64,000 nucleotides of DNA, taken from Rhodococcus sp. UNC23MFCrub1.1 (GTDB lineage Bacteria; Actinomycetota; Actinomycetes; Mycobacteriales; Mycobacteriaceae). The translations under genes and the position numbers were made by a program. The notes under the pieces were generated by a model. The model was not told the origin of the DNA. It saw only the letters and a list, made by a program, of their open reading frames with translations, and searched no databases. Location of the stretch: NCBI RefSeq assembly GCF_000686025.1, contig NZ_JMLQ01000002.1:1-64000 (forward strand), given 5' to 3'. This document shows, one piece after another, positions 33,036 to 41,344 of this stretch. Within the stretch, counting starts at the first letter, position 1. Every line of letters starts with the position of its first letter.

Positions 33036-34679
33036 ATGAGCACTGACCTGTCGGCCCGCCCGGACGCCGAGGCGCGCCCGCCGCGGCAGTCTCCGGCGGG
33101 GCGCGTCGTCGCCGCAGTCCGGAACACCTGGCGCGGCCTGACCTCGATGCGCACGGCACTCGTGCTCCTGTTCCTCCTCGCCCTGGCCGCGATCCCGGGT
33201 GCGCTGCTGCCGCAGCGCAGCCTCAACTCGGGGAAGGTGGACCAGTACATCGCGGACCGCCCGTCCCTGGGGCCCGTCATGGACCGGCTGGAGTTGTTCG
33301 ACGTCTTCGGCAGCTTCTGGTTCACGGCGATCTACGTCCTGCTGTTCGTCTCGCTGGTCGGCTGCATCCTGCCGCGGTGCGTCGACCACGCCCGCGCGTT
33401 GCGCACCTCGCCGGTCGCCACCCCGCGCAACCTGGGGCGGCTGCCCCACCACCTGCGCACCGAGGTCGACACGGCACCCGACGTTCTCCTCGACGAGATC
33501 GACGGCCGGATGCGCGGCTGGCGGAAGATGCGGCGCACCGAGGAGAGCGGCGCCCTGACGCTGTCCGCGGAGAAGGGGTACCTGCGCGAGGCAGGCAACC
33601 TGGTGTTCCACCTGTCGCTCGTCGGTCTGCTCGTGGCCATCGCCGTCGGGAAGCTCTTCAGCTACGAGGGCAACGTCGTCGTCATCGCGAACGACGGCCC
33701 GGGCATCTGCACCACCTCGCCCGCCCAGTTCGACTCGTTCCGGGCCGGCAACAGCGAGGACGGCACGGGCATGACCCCGCTCTGCGTGCGGGTGAAGAAC
33801 TTCACGGCCGACTACCTCGAGAACGGGCAGGCCGAGCAGTTCACGTCCGACATCGAGTACCAGGCCGGCGACGACCTGGTCACGAACACCTGGCGCCCGG
33901 ACACCCTGCAGGTCAACCATCCGCTGCGGGTCGCCGGTGACCGCGTCTACCTGCAGGGACACGGATACGCGCCGACGTTCACGGTGACGTTCCCCAACGG
34001 AGAGACCCGTACCGAGACGGTCCAGTGGGAGCCCACGGACGGCACCACGTTCCTCTCCAGCGGAGTGCACCGCTTCGATCCGCCCGGCGGTCTGTACCCG
34101 GATCCCGATGTCCGCCGCCAGAACCAGATCGCCATCGAGGGGCTGTTCGCGCCCACCGCGTTCTTCCACGGCTCGCTGTTGTCGTCGAGCTTCCCCGCCC
34201 CGAACGATCCGGCGGTGGCCGTCGACATCTACAAGGGCGACACCGGCCTCGACACCGGTAATCCACAGTCGCTGTTCTCGCTGAGCCAGGTGCTGGTGGA
34301 GCAGGGCCGGCTGGTGAAGCAGGATCGCGTCAACCTGACACCGGGGGAGTCGACGACGCTGTCCGACGGCACGCAGGTGCGATTCGACGGTGCCGAGAAA
34401 TTCGTCAACCTGCAGGTCTCGCACGACCCCGCGCAGACGTGGGTGCTGGTGTTCGCGCTGTCGATGATGGCCGGTCTGCTGGTGTCCCTGGTGATCAAGC
34501 GCCGTCGCATCTGGGTCCGCGTGAGCACGGACGACGACCGACGACGTACCGTAGTAGAAGTGGGCGGACTCGCCCGGACCGATCAGGCCGGCTGGGGTGA
34601 CGAGTTCGACCGCCTCACCGCGCGGGTGCTCGACCGACCCGACGCCGATGACGTACCGACCTCGAACAACAGGGAGTGA
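33036..34679 (+). CDS. resB: Cytochrome c biogenesis protein ResB
   Basis: A 547-residue System II component. With CcsB it moves heme to the outside and joins it to apocytochrome c. Spans: 'TALVLLFLLALAAIPGALL' (about 38-56), 'FTAIYVLLFVSLVGCIL', 'LVFHLSLVGLLVAIAVG' and, near the C-terminus, 'WVLVFALSMMAGLLVSLV'. Between the third and fourth is a large external domain of about 260 residues. GAGAAAGAG lies four bases before the ATG. It overlaps the GTG at 34676, the alternative ccsB start. Confidence 0.94.
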   Translation: MSTDLSARPDAEARPPRQSPAGRVVAAVRNTWRGLTSMRTALVLLFLLALAAIPGALLPQRSLNSGKVDQYIADRPSLGPVMDRLELFDVFGSFWFTAIYVLLFVSLVGCILPRCVDHARALRTSPVATPRNLGRLPHHLRTEVDTAPDVLLDEIDGRMRGWRKMRRTEESGALTLSAEKGYLREAGNLVFHLSLVGLLVAIAVGKLFSYEGNVVVIANDGPGICTTSPAQFDSFRAGNSEDGTGMTPLCVRVKNFTADYLENGQAEQFTSDIEYQAGDDLVTNTWRPDTLQVNHPLRVAGDRVYLQGHGYAPTFTVTFPNGETRTETVQWEPTDGTTFLSSGVHRFDPPGGLYPDPDVRRQNQIAIEGLFAPTAFFHGSLLSSSFPAPNDPAVAVDIYKGDTGLDTGNPQSLFSLSQVLVEQGRLVKQDRVNLTPGESTTLSDGTQVRFDGAEKFVNLQVSHDPAQTWVLVFALSMMAGLLVSLVIKRRRIWVRVSTDDDRRRTVVEVGGLARTDQAGWGDEFDRLTARVLDRPDADDVPTSNNRE

Positions 34680-34681
34680 CC

Positions 34682-35659
34682 ATGCCGATCGACGCCACAC
34701 TCGCGCAGTTCAGCGACTGGTCCTTCCGGTCGGCGTTCGGTGTCTACCTGCTCGCGGCGGTGTTCCTCATCGCCCAGTACGCCACGCAGACCGTCACGGC
34801 TGCGGAGCAGAAGTCCGAGCGGCAGCTCGTCGCGGCGGGCAAGGCGCCCGTGCGGCCCACCGGTCCCGGTCGGATCGAGGAGGTGCCCCGGCGTCCCGCG
34901 TCCGAGCGCTACGGCGGCATGGGCTACGCGCTGGTGGTGCTCGGTCTGCTGCTCACGGTCACGTCGATCGTGCTGCGCGGATTCGCCACCGACCGGTTCC
35001 CCCTCGGCAACATGTACGAGTTCGTGACGATGGCCACGGCCGCCGCGACGGCGACCTCGATCATCGCGCTGCGGAAGATGCGCCCGACGCTGATCTTCGT
35101 GGTCGTCCCGGTCATGATCCTGATGTTCCTCGCGGCGACGGTCCTCTACGCCGACGCGGCCCCCGTGGTCCCGGCCCTGCGCTCGTACTGGTTGCCGATC
35201 CACGTGACCATCGTCAGCATCGGCAGCGGAATCTTCCTGGTGGCCGGCGTCGCGTCGCTGCTGTTCCTGCTACGGATGCGCTTCCCCGCCACGGAGGACG
35301 GCGCGAACACGGGTGCACTCGCCCGGTTCGCCCAGCGTCTTCCGGACGCCCGCACGCTCGACCGCCTGGCCTACAAGACCACGATCATCGGCTTCCCGCT
35401 GTTCGGCGCCGGCGTCATCCTCGGTGCGATCTGGGCCGAGGCCGCGTGGGGACGCTTCTGGGGCTGGGATCCCAAGGAGACGGTGTCCTTCATCGCGTGG
35501 GTCGTCTACGCGGCGTACCTGCACGCACGGGCGACGTCGGGCTGGCGGAACACCCGCGCGGCGTGGATCAACGTCGCGGGCTTCGTCGCCATGCTGTTCA
35601 ATCTCTTCATCATCAACATGGTCGTCTCCGGTCTGCACTCGTACGCGGGTCTGAACTGA
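34682..35659 (+). CDS. ccsB: Cytochrome c biogenesis protein CcsB (CcsA/ResC family)
   Basis: A 325-residue polytopic heme-handling protein. The tryptophan-rich heme-binding loop is 'WGRFWGWDPKETVSFIAW' (about 256-273), with conserved His residues in flanking helices. It works with ResB as the heme lyase. AGGGAG five bases before the ATG 34682 decides the start over the overlapping GTG 34676. It completes the set TlpA-like, CcdA, ResB, CcsB, matching Rv0526-Rv0529. Confidence 0.95.
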   Translation: MPIDATLAQFSDWSFRSAFGVYLLAAVFLIAQYATQTVTAAEQKSERQLVAAGKAPVRPTGPGRIEEVPRRPASERYGGMGYALVVLGLLLTVTSIVLRGFATDRFPLGNMYEFVTMATAAATATSIIALRKMRPTLIFVVVPVMILMFLAATVLYADAAPVVPALRSYWLPIHVTIVSIGSGIFLVAGVASLLFLLRMRFPATEDGANTGALARFAQRLPDARTLDRLAYKTTIIGFPLFGAGVILGAIWAEAAWGRFWGWDPKETVSFIAWVVYAAYLHARATSGWRNTRAAWINVAGFVAMLFNLFIINMVVSGLHSYAGLN

Positions 35660-35692
35660 CCGTCGGCTCGACATGACCGCCGGGGGGAATCG

Positions 35693-36742
35693 GTGACGGA
35701 CGATCGTTGGGACGGGTGGTCGCCCGGCCCGCAGGACGACGGGCGGATCCCGTCCGCGTCGACGCCGACGGATCCGGCGATCCAGCAGGTGCCTGCCTCG
35801 CCGATGCAACCGCCCACGGCGCACGACCTCTCGACGTCACGGCTGCTGCGGACCTCGCCGCCCCCACCGACGGGCGGCTGGCGCCGCACGCTCTTCGACG
35901 TCACCGGTGGCCGGGTGAACGTGGGCAACAGCGCCAAGGAGCAGCGGCGGCTCGCGTTGATCCGTCAGGTCGGCAACCCGTTGCACGGGTGTCATCGCAT
36001 CGCGATCCTGAGCCTCAAGGGAGGCGTCGGGAAGACCACGGTGGCGGCGGCGCTTGGATCGACGTTCTCGTCGGTCCGGGGCGACCGTGTGATCGCCGTG
36101 GACGCGAACCCCGACCGCGGAACGCTGAGCTCCCGGGTTCCGCTGGAGACCGAGAAGACGGTGCGCGACCTGCTGAAGGATGCCCGCGACATCGACAAGT
36201 ACAGCGCGGTCCGCGACTTCACGTCCCAGAATCACCACCGGCTCGAAGTGCTGGCGTCGGAGTCCGATCCGGCCATGTCGGAGGCGTTCGACGCGTACGA
36301 CTACGAGACCACGGTGGCCGTGCTGGAGCGGTTCTACAACATCGTGCTGACCGACTGCGGAACGGGACTTCTGCACTCGGCGATGCGGGCGATCCTGCGC
36401 AGCGCCGACGGGCTGGTGATCGTGAGCAGCGGATCGGTGGACGGTGCGCGGAGTGCATCGGCGACGATGGACTGGCTCGACGCGCACGGCTACCGGCATC
36501 TGGTGGAGCAGTCGTTGACAGTGGTCAACATGGTGCGGCCCGGGTCGAAGGTCATCGACGTCTCGAAGATCGTCGACCACTTCGGTCAGCGATGTCGCGC
36601 CGTGCGGGTGATCCCGTACGACGACCATCTCGCTCAGGGGGCGGAGGTCGACCTCGACGCTCTCGCGCCGGCGACGCGCACGGCGCTTCTCGAGACGGCA
36701 GCAGCGATGACCGCCGAGTTCCCGCCCCACGTCACGCGGTGA
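35693..36742 (+). CDS. ParA/MinD-like ATPase with Pro-rich N-terminus (Rv0530-like)
   Basis: A 349-residue protein. Residues 1-60 are Pro/Asp-rich and disordered. The deviant Walker A 'SLKGGVGKTT' lies at 107-116, followed by 'VIAVDANPDRGTLS' (switch I region) and 'NIVLTDCGTGLLHSA' (Walker B/switch II). The arrangement resembles ATPases of the MinD/ParA class associated with ESX systems and cell poles in Mycobacteriales. Its role here is unknown. GGGGGG lies four bases before the GTG. It is the last gene in line with the ccs operon, 33 bp after ccsB. Confidence 0.87.
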   Translation: MTDDRWDGWSPGPQDDGRIPSASTPTDPAIQQVPASPMQPPTAHDLSTSRLLRTSPPPPTGGWRRTLFDVTGGRVNVGNSAKEQRRLALIRQVGNPLHGCHRIAILSLKGGVGKTTVAAALGSTFSSVRGDRVIAVDANPDRGTLSSRVPLETEKTVRDLLKDARDIDKYSAVRDFTSQNHHRLEVLASESDPAMSEAFDAYDYETTVAVLERFYNIVLTDCGTGLLHSAMRAILRSADGLVIVSSGSVDGARSASATMDWLDAHGYRHLVEQSLTVVNMVRPGSKVIDVSKIVDHFGQRCRAVRVIPYDDHLAQGAEVDLDALAPATRTALLETAAAMTAEFPPHVTR

Positions 36743-36781
36743 CGGTCGTCCGCTGCACCGCACCGCACCGCGTGACGGGAC

Positions 36782-36991
36782 TCAGTCGACGGAACCGGGC
36801 GTTCCCGCATCGGGACGCTCGGGACCGTTGCCACGATCACGTGCAGGGTTGTTCCTGATCTTCCACAGGAACTCCGGGTCGTCGTCCGGTCCGGTGACGC
36901 GTCCTCTGGGTGCCCCGGTCTCGGGGCCGAAAGACTTCCAGAGGAGCACGATCACGACCACGAGCCCGATCAGAGCCAGAACATAGATCAT
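36782..36991 (-). CDS. 69-residue membrane-anchored protein
   Basis: One N-terminal span ('MIYVLALIGLVVVIVLLWKSF') followed by a polar tail with 'GPDDDPEFLWKIRNNPARDRG'-like sequence. GGAGG six bases before ATG 36991 favours it over the preceding GTG at 36994. It lies downstream of bldC on the same strand and converges on the ParA-like gene. Function unknown, but the tail motif looks conserved and it is very likely expressed. Confidence 0.78.
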   Translation of the reverse strand: MIYVLALIGLVVVIVLLWKSFGPETGAPRGRVTGPDDDPEFLWKIRNNPARDRGNGPERPDAGTPGSVD

Positions 36992-37163
36992 CACGCACCT
37001 CCACTACCGAGCGTAGTCGTGGCGGAGCGCCGGGGCACTCGAGTCGAGCTCGCAAGATCCTGAGAATCTGCTCGCACGCACTGGTGTCCGGCACGAACAC
37101 CGCGAGTGGCGACCGATGGTCGACTCGGTGACGAGTGGGTGGCGCTCTAGGGGTGACGCGTGA

Positions 37164-37373
37164 TCAGCGGTTCGCCTCGGTGGTGAGCGAGGTCAGGAGC
37201 TGCATGACCTCGGACTCGCGGAAGCGACGGTGGCCGCCGGGAGTGCGGAGCGATCCGAGCCGGCCGGCGTGGGCCCAGCGCGTGACGGTCTTCGGATCGA
37301 CATGGAAGAGTGCGGCCACCTGGCCGGGGGTGAGCAGGTTCTCCTGCGTGGGGGTGTAAGCCGGTGCACTCAT
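37164..37373 (-). CDS. bldC: BldC-family DNA-binding protein
   Basis: A 69-residue MerR-like winged helix protein consisting of the DNA-binding domain alone: 'LLTPGQVAALFHVDPKTVTRW' (HTH, about 13-33), 'GRLGSLRTPGGHRRFRESEV' (wing). This matches BldC of Streptomyces, which binds head-to-tail on direct repeats and controls developmental timing; actinobacteria outside Streptomyces keep it with an unclear role. GGAGG before the ATG supports the start. A dyad (37411-37430) and a 170-bp region shared with the divergent DUF4229 gene lie upstream. Confidence 0.9.
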   Translation of the reverse strand: MSAPAYTPTQENLLTPGQVAALFHVDPKTVTRWAHAGRLGSLRTPGGHRRFRESEVMQLLTSLTTEANR

Positions 37374-37410
37374 CGCGATCCTCCAGGGACACAGTCTTCA
37401 TCTCGGTCGA

Positions 37411-37430
37411 ATGCGGCTGTATGTCCGCAT
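37411..37430. promoter_or_regulatory. Dyad upstream of bldC
   Basis: ATGCGG-CTGTATGT-CCGCAT, six-base arms around eight bases, about 40 bases before the bldC start. A possible operator. Confidence 0.4.
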
Positions 37431-37497
37431 CCGTTTCCCATGGTGGCACCGAGACCCCCGGGTACTCGACTCTTCTAATGTTGGTAAAGGGGAGGTA

Positions 37498-37545
37498 ATG
37501 GACAAATCGGATACGTCGAACGGCTCCGGTAATCTGTGTCCATGA
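37498..37545 (+). CDS. 15-codon upstream ORF coupled to the DUF4229-type gene
   Basis: ATG with AGGGGAGG just upstream, coding MDKSDTSNGSGNLCP and stopping at a TGA that overlaps the next gene's ATG by ATGA. A TAATGT -10-like box at 37476-37481 would start an mRNA near 37488. The peptide has no attenuator-like run of one amino acid; it may simply deliver ribosomes to the coupled start, or its own sequence may regulate. Confidence 0.45.
   Translation: MDKSDTSNGSGNLCP
37530..37535 (+). promoter_or_regulatory. -10 box of the DUF4229-type gene
   Basis: TAATCT, six bases before the ATG; leaderless pattern. It lies within the 15-codon upstream ORF, so there may be two promoters: one leaderless, one giving a leadered mRNA. 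Confidence 0.5.
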
Positions 37546-37859
37546 CCGATCCCATCCCCACCGGCAGCACCCCGAGCGGGTCGGCGAAGGGCCGACTGGT
37601 CCGCGATCTCGGCCTCTACACCGCCGCCCGGCTCGGTCTCATCGCTGTGGTCGCGGCCGTCATCTACTTCGGTGCCGCGCTGGTCGGGGTGACCGTGCCG
37701 CTGCTGATCGCCATGGTGTTCGCCCTGGTCGTCGCGTTCCCCCTGTCGCTCGTGCTCTTCAAGGGACTGCGCCGACGCGTCAACGAGGACATCGCCGCCG
37801 TCGACGAGAAGCGTCGCCGCGACCGCGAGGATCTGCACTCACGCCTGCGCGGAGAGTGA
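37542..37859 (+). CDS. Two-span membrane protein, DUF4229-like
   Basis: A 105-residue protein with two spans ('LGLIAVVAAVIYFGAALVG' and 'PLLIAMVFALVVAFPLSLVLF') and a charged C-terminal tail ('RRRVNEDIAAVDEKRRRDRED'), the pattern of DUF4229 proteins in actinobacteria. Function unknown. The last 21 bases overlap the end of the convergent pepN gene. The ATG was chosen because the -10 box and the coupled upstream ORF both point to it. Confidence 0.75.
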   Translation: MTDPIPTGSTPSGSAKGRLVRDLGLYTAARLGLIAVVAAVIYFGAALVGVTVPLLIAMVFALVVAFPLSLVLFKGLRRRVNEDIAAVDEKRRRDREDLHSRLRGE

Positions 37860-40316
37860 CCGTGCGGCGAGTGCGCGGGCCAGGTGGTCGCGCTGCTCGA
37901 TCACGCACCGTCGCAGAGCCGCGGGTACGTCCGGGTGACCCGAGAGCCAGCGATCGGCGTCCTCGCTGTGGGCGGCCGACGGGAAGAGCCCGATGACGAG
38001 TCGTCGAGCGATCTCGATGCTCCGCTCCCGCCAGAAGGTCTCCAGCAGGGCGTAGTACTGCTCGTCGAAGCGCTCGATCAGCGTGCGTGACGGTCCGGCG
38101 GTGAAGCCGCGGATCAGCGCCCCCACCCGCTCGTTGCTCAGGGCGTCCGAACCGGTCAGGGCGGCCCAGGTCGCCTCCTTCACCGACGCGACGGGCTGCG
38201 CCGCCACCGCGGCGGCGTACTGCACCTCACCGGCCCCCGTGCGGTCGGACTCGAGCACCGTCGCCAGCTCGGCCTCGTCGGTGTGACCGGTCGCCGACAG
38301 GGCGAACCACAGGACCCAGCGCTGCTCGGCGTCCAGTTCGAGACCGTCGACGGAGTCCTCGCCGGAGAGCAACGCGCGCACCCTTCCGGCGTGCGACGGG
38401 TCGTGTGACGCCGCGGCGGAGAACGCCCGGAACCACTCGAGCTGCGCGTCCGACCCGGCCGGCGCCCCGGCGAGCTGCTCGGCCGCCGTCGCGGTCCACC
38501 GCTGCCGGACACCGTCCCGGTCCGCGGCGTAGTGCTCCACCGCGACCGCGGTGTCCGCGAGAATCGATCCGAGCACGGCCGGATGCGACTCGGTGGGTGC
38601 GAAGCGGACGGCGAGATCGACGTACGTCTGCGCAGGCAGTTCGGCATCACGCGTCGCGTTCCACCAGGAGGACCACACCAGCGCGCGGCGCAGGTCGTCG
38701 GGGATGCGGTCCACCGACTGCATCGTCGACTCCATCGACCGCGCGTCCAGGCGCACCTTCGCGTACGTGAGATCGCCGTCGTTCGGCAGGATCACCGCGG
38801 CATCGGGCAGCGCGAGCGGTGTCTCCGCGTCGGTGATGTGCACCGAGATCGGTTCCGCATCGACGAGGTGGCCGTTCTCGTGCGGCGACAGGCACGCGAT
38901 GTCCAACCGCTGAGGACGCGGATCCGTCTGCGTGAGAACACCTCTGGTGCGGTCGTACAGCACGGTCGACACGCCGGTGGTCTCGAGCCAGGCGGCCGAC
39001 CAGTCGTCGAGCGACCGACCGGCCGGTGCGGCCAGGGCGTCGAGAAGGTCGCGCAGGGTGGCCGTCCCGAAGGCCCGAGCGCGGAAGTACGCGCGGGCGC
39101 CCTCGAAGAAGGCCTCGTCACCGACGAAGGCCCCGAGTTGTTTGATCACGCTGGCGCCCTTGGCGTAGGTGATGCCGTCGAAGTTGAGCTTGGCCGCCTC
39201 GAGGTCGACGATGTCGGCGACGACGGGGTGGGTGGTCGGGAGCTGGTCCTGCGAGTAGGCCCAGGCCTTGCGGCGCAGGGCGAACGACACCCACGCGTCG
39301 GTGAACCGGGTGGCCGCGACCGAGGCGTACGCGCCCAGGTAGTCGGCGAGGGACTCCTTGAGCCACAGGTCGTCCCACCACTGCATGGTCACCAGATCGC
39401 CGAACCACATGTGCGCCATCTCGTGCAGGATCGTGTTCGCGCGCCGTGCGTACTGCGCTCGGGTGGCCGCGCTGCGGAACACGTACGACTCCGTGAACGT
39501 GACGCAGCCGGGGTTCTCCATGGCGCCGAGGTTGTACTCGGGCACGAACACCTGGTCGTACTTCCCGAAGGGGTAGGGGAACTCGAACGCATCGTGGAAG
39601 AAGTCGAGCCCGGCGCGCGTGACGTCGAAGATGTCGTCGTGGTCGAGGTGCTCGCCGAGCGACGCACGGCACCACGCGCCGAGTTCGATGGTGAGGTCGC
39701 CGCGGCGGTACTCCGACGTGGCGCGGTGGTACGGGCCCGCGACGACGGCCGTGATGTACGTGGAGATCGGCTGCGTGGCGGCGAAGACACGGGTGGACGA
39801 CCCTGCGTCGTCGGTGGTGGTCTCCTCCACCCGCTCGTTCGACAGCACCGTCCACTCGTCCGGTGCGCTCACCCGGAAGACGAACGGTCCCTTGAGGTCC
39901 GGCTGCTCGAAGTTCACGAAGACGCGCCGCGCGTCGGCGGGCTCGTACTGCGTGTAGAGGTAGGTCTCGCCGTCCGCCGGATCGACGAATCGGTGCAGGC
40001 CCTCACCGGTGCGGCTGTACCAGCCGCGGGCGTGGATGCGCACGGTGTTGCGGCTCCCGAGATCACGCAGCAGCACCCGCGCACCGTCGTACTGCACCTC
40101 CTGTTCGTGGTCGTTGACGATCACGCGGTCCACGCCGGCACCGAGGAAGTCCATCCACGTCGACGACGCGGTGGCCGCGAAGCTCACGGTGGTGACGGTG
40201 CCGAACTCGGCTCGGGTCCGTGCCTCGGTCAGGTCCAGCGCCACGTCGTATCGCACGTCGGACACCACCCGGGCGCGGTCGGCGGTCTCGGCGCGGGTCA
40301 GGTTCGCGGTACTCAC
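37839..40316 (-). CDS. pepN: Aminopeptidase N (M1 family)
   Basis: An 825-residue zinc metallopeptidase that removes N-terminal residues from peptides in the cytosol. The exopeptidase motif 'GAMEN' is at 264-268, the zinc motif 'HEMAH' at 298-302, with Glu321 in 'WLKESLADY' as third ligand. The N-terminal beta domain and C-terminal ERAP1-like helical domain are of normal size. The start GTG 40316 gives the family N-terminus ('STANLTRAETADRA'); a longer frame would run into the promoter of the divergent membrane gene. It resembles M. tuberculosis Rv2467. Confidence 0.93.
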   Translation of the reverse strand: MSTANLTRAETADRARVVSDVRYDVALDLTEARTRAEFGTVTTVSFAATASSTWMDFLGAGVDRVIVNDHEQEVQYDGARVLLRDLGSRNTVRIHARGWYSRTGEGLHRFVDPADGETYLYTQYEPADARRVFVNFEQPDLKGPFVFRVSAPDEWTVLSNERVEETTTDDAGSSTRVFAATQPISTYITAVVAGPYHRATSEYRRGDLTIELGAWCRASLGEHLDHDDIFDVTRAGLDFFHDAFEFPYPFGKYDQVFVPEYNLGAMENPGCVTFTESYVFRSAATRAQYARRANTILHEMAHMWFGDLVTMQWWDDLWLKESLADYLGAYASVAATRFTDAWVSFALRRKAWAYSQDQLPTTHPVVADIVDLEAAKLNFDGITYAKGASVIKQLGAFVGDEAFFEGARAYFRARAFGTATLRDLLDALAAPAGRSLDDWSAAWLETTGVSTVLYDRTRGVLTQTDPRPQRLDIACLSPHENGHLVDAEPISVHITDAETPLALPDAAVILPNDGDLTYAKVRLDARSMESTMQSVDRIPDDLRRALVWSSWWNATRDAELPAQTYVDLAVRFAPTESHPAVLGSILADTAVAVEHYAADRDGVRQRWTATAAEQLAGAPAGSDAQLEWFRAFSAAASHDPSHAGRVRALLSGEDSVDGLELDAEQRWVLWFALSATGHTDEAELATVLESDRTGAGEVQYAAAVAAQPVASVKEATWAALTGSDALSNERVGALIRGFTAGPSRTLIERFDEQYYALLETFWRERSIEIARRLVIGLFPSAAHSEDADRWLSGHPDVPAALRRCVIEQRDHLARALAARSLSAQA

Positions 40317-40391
40317 ACCTTCATGCAACACCACCGGAGGCGCGGCTCGCGACACACCACCGTCGCGGCGACCCGTGCCATCATGGGGCGC

Positions 40392-40784
40392 ATGATTCTG
40401 GTGCTCAGATTGATCGTCACGGCGTTCGCGATCTGGCTGGCGGCGTCCTGGGTGGACGGCATCTCGATCGCGAGTTCGGGGCGCGGGCAGGGCTGGGACC
40501 TGGTGGTGCTGATCGGGATCGCCGCCGTGTTCACCGTGATCAACGCCTTGGTCAAGCCGATCGTGCAGTTGTTGTCGCTGCCCCTCATCGTGCTGACCCT
40601 CGGGCTGTTCCTGTTGGTGATCAACGCGTTGATGCTGCTGCTCACCGCCGCCATCACCGAGAGCACCGGGTACGGGCTCACCGTCGACGGTTTCGGGTCC
40701 GCCTTCTGGGGCGCGGTGATCGTGTCCATCGTCAACTGGGTTCTCGGTGGACTGGTGCCGGACCGGCGATCGGCGCGCCGCTGA
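40392..40784 (+). CDS. Four-span membrane protein, phage-holin superfamily IV type
   Basis: A 130-residue membrane protein of the family named after mycobacterial phage holins (PF04020), common as a chromosomal gene. Spans: 'LRLIVTAFAIWLAASWV', 'LVVLIGIAAVFTVINALV', 'LIVLTLGLFLLVINALMLLL' and 'AFWGAVIVSIVNWVLGG'. No phage genes are nearby, so the holin name should not be taken as function. GGGG five bases before ATG 40392 favours it; ATG 40383 is an alternative. Confidence 0.85.
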   Translation: MILVLRLIVTAFAIWLAASWVDGISIASSGRGQGWDLVVLIGIAAVFTVINALVKPIVQLLSLPLIVLTLGLFLLVINALMLLLTAAITESTGYGLTVDGFGSAFWGAVIVSIVNWVLGGLVPDRRSARR

Positions 40785-40802
40785 GGCTGCCGCCGACCGC
40801 GG

Positions 40803-41285
40803 TCAGTCCAGCCGCGCCACGAATGCCGTGATGGTCTCGCGAAGCTTGCCGACGCGCTCCTCGACCGGGGTGTCGTCGCGGTACTGCCGTCCCAGAGTCG
40901 GGGTCTTGATCCGTCGCGCGTACAGCGAGCAGGCCAGGTCCGAGCACAGGTAGGTGCCGACGGTGTTGCCGCGGCGGCCGGACTCACCGGTCTTGCGCGC
41001 CACCATCAGCGTGACGCCGCCGTTCTGATGCCCGGTGGTGCAGATGCTGCACATCTGAGACCGGCGCGAACTGCTCTCCGAACGCAGGGCGACTCCGACG
41101 AGCCGATCCGCGGTCGGCACGACGAGGAAGCTGCGGCCCGGATACGCGGGGTCGCTCCAGCCGAGGAAGTCCAGGTCGTCCCACGGGCGACGGTCCAGAT
41201 CGGTGGGGACGGGGATGCGCTTCGCCTCGCCCTTCGAGCAGTTGACGAACGATGCCCGGATCTCGGGTTCGGTCACGGGGTCCAT
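40803..41285 (-). CDS. FBP domain protein (FusB-like EF-G-binding zinc finger)
   Basis: A 160-residue protein. The C-terminal half contains Cys pairs 'CSICTTGHQNGG' (about 80-91) and 'YLCSDLACSLYARR' (about 112-125), the treble-clef zinc finger of the FBP_C family. The family is named for staphylococcal FusB, which binds elongation factor G and releases it from fusidic-acid-stalled ribosomes. Actinobacterial members are chromosomal, and their normal role is uncertain. TACGGT six bases before the ATG supports a leaderless start. It lies convergent to the holin-like gene. Confidence 0.8.
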   Translation of the reverse strand: MDPVTEPEIRASFVNCSKGEAKRIPVPTDLDRRPWDDLDFLGWSDPAYPGRSFLVVPTADRLVGVALRSESSSRRSQMCSICTTGHQNGGVTLMVARKTGESGRRGNTVGTYLCSDLACSLYARRIKTPTLGRQYRDDTPVEERVGKLRETITAFVARLD

Positions 41286-41291
41286 GGGACG

Positions 41292-41297
41292 ACCGTA
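41292..41297 (-). promoter_or_regulatory. -10 box of the FBP gene
   Basis: TACGGT on the minus strand, six bases before the ATG; leaderless pattern. Confidence 0.5.
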
Positions 41298-41344
41298 GAG
41301 GGAGATCATGACCGTCGGCAACGGAATTACCCGTCGCGCCGCGA

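Noticed and set aside
40392..40784. Prophage remnant, because of the holin-like gene
   Set aside because: No integrase, capsid, lysin or attachment repeat is near, and the family is a normal chromosomal membrane protein in actinobacteria.
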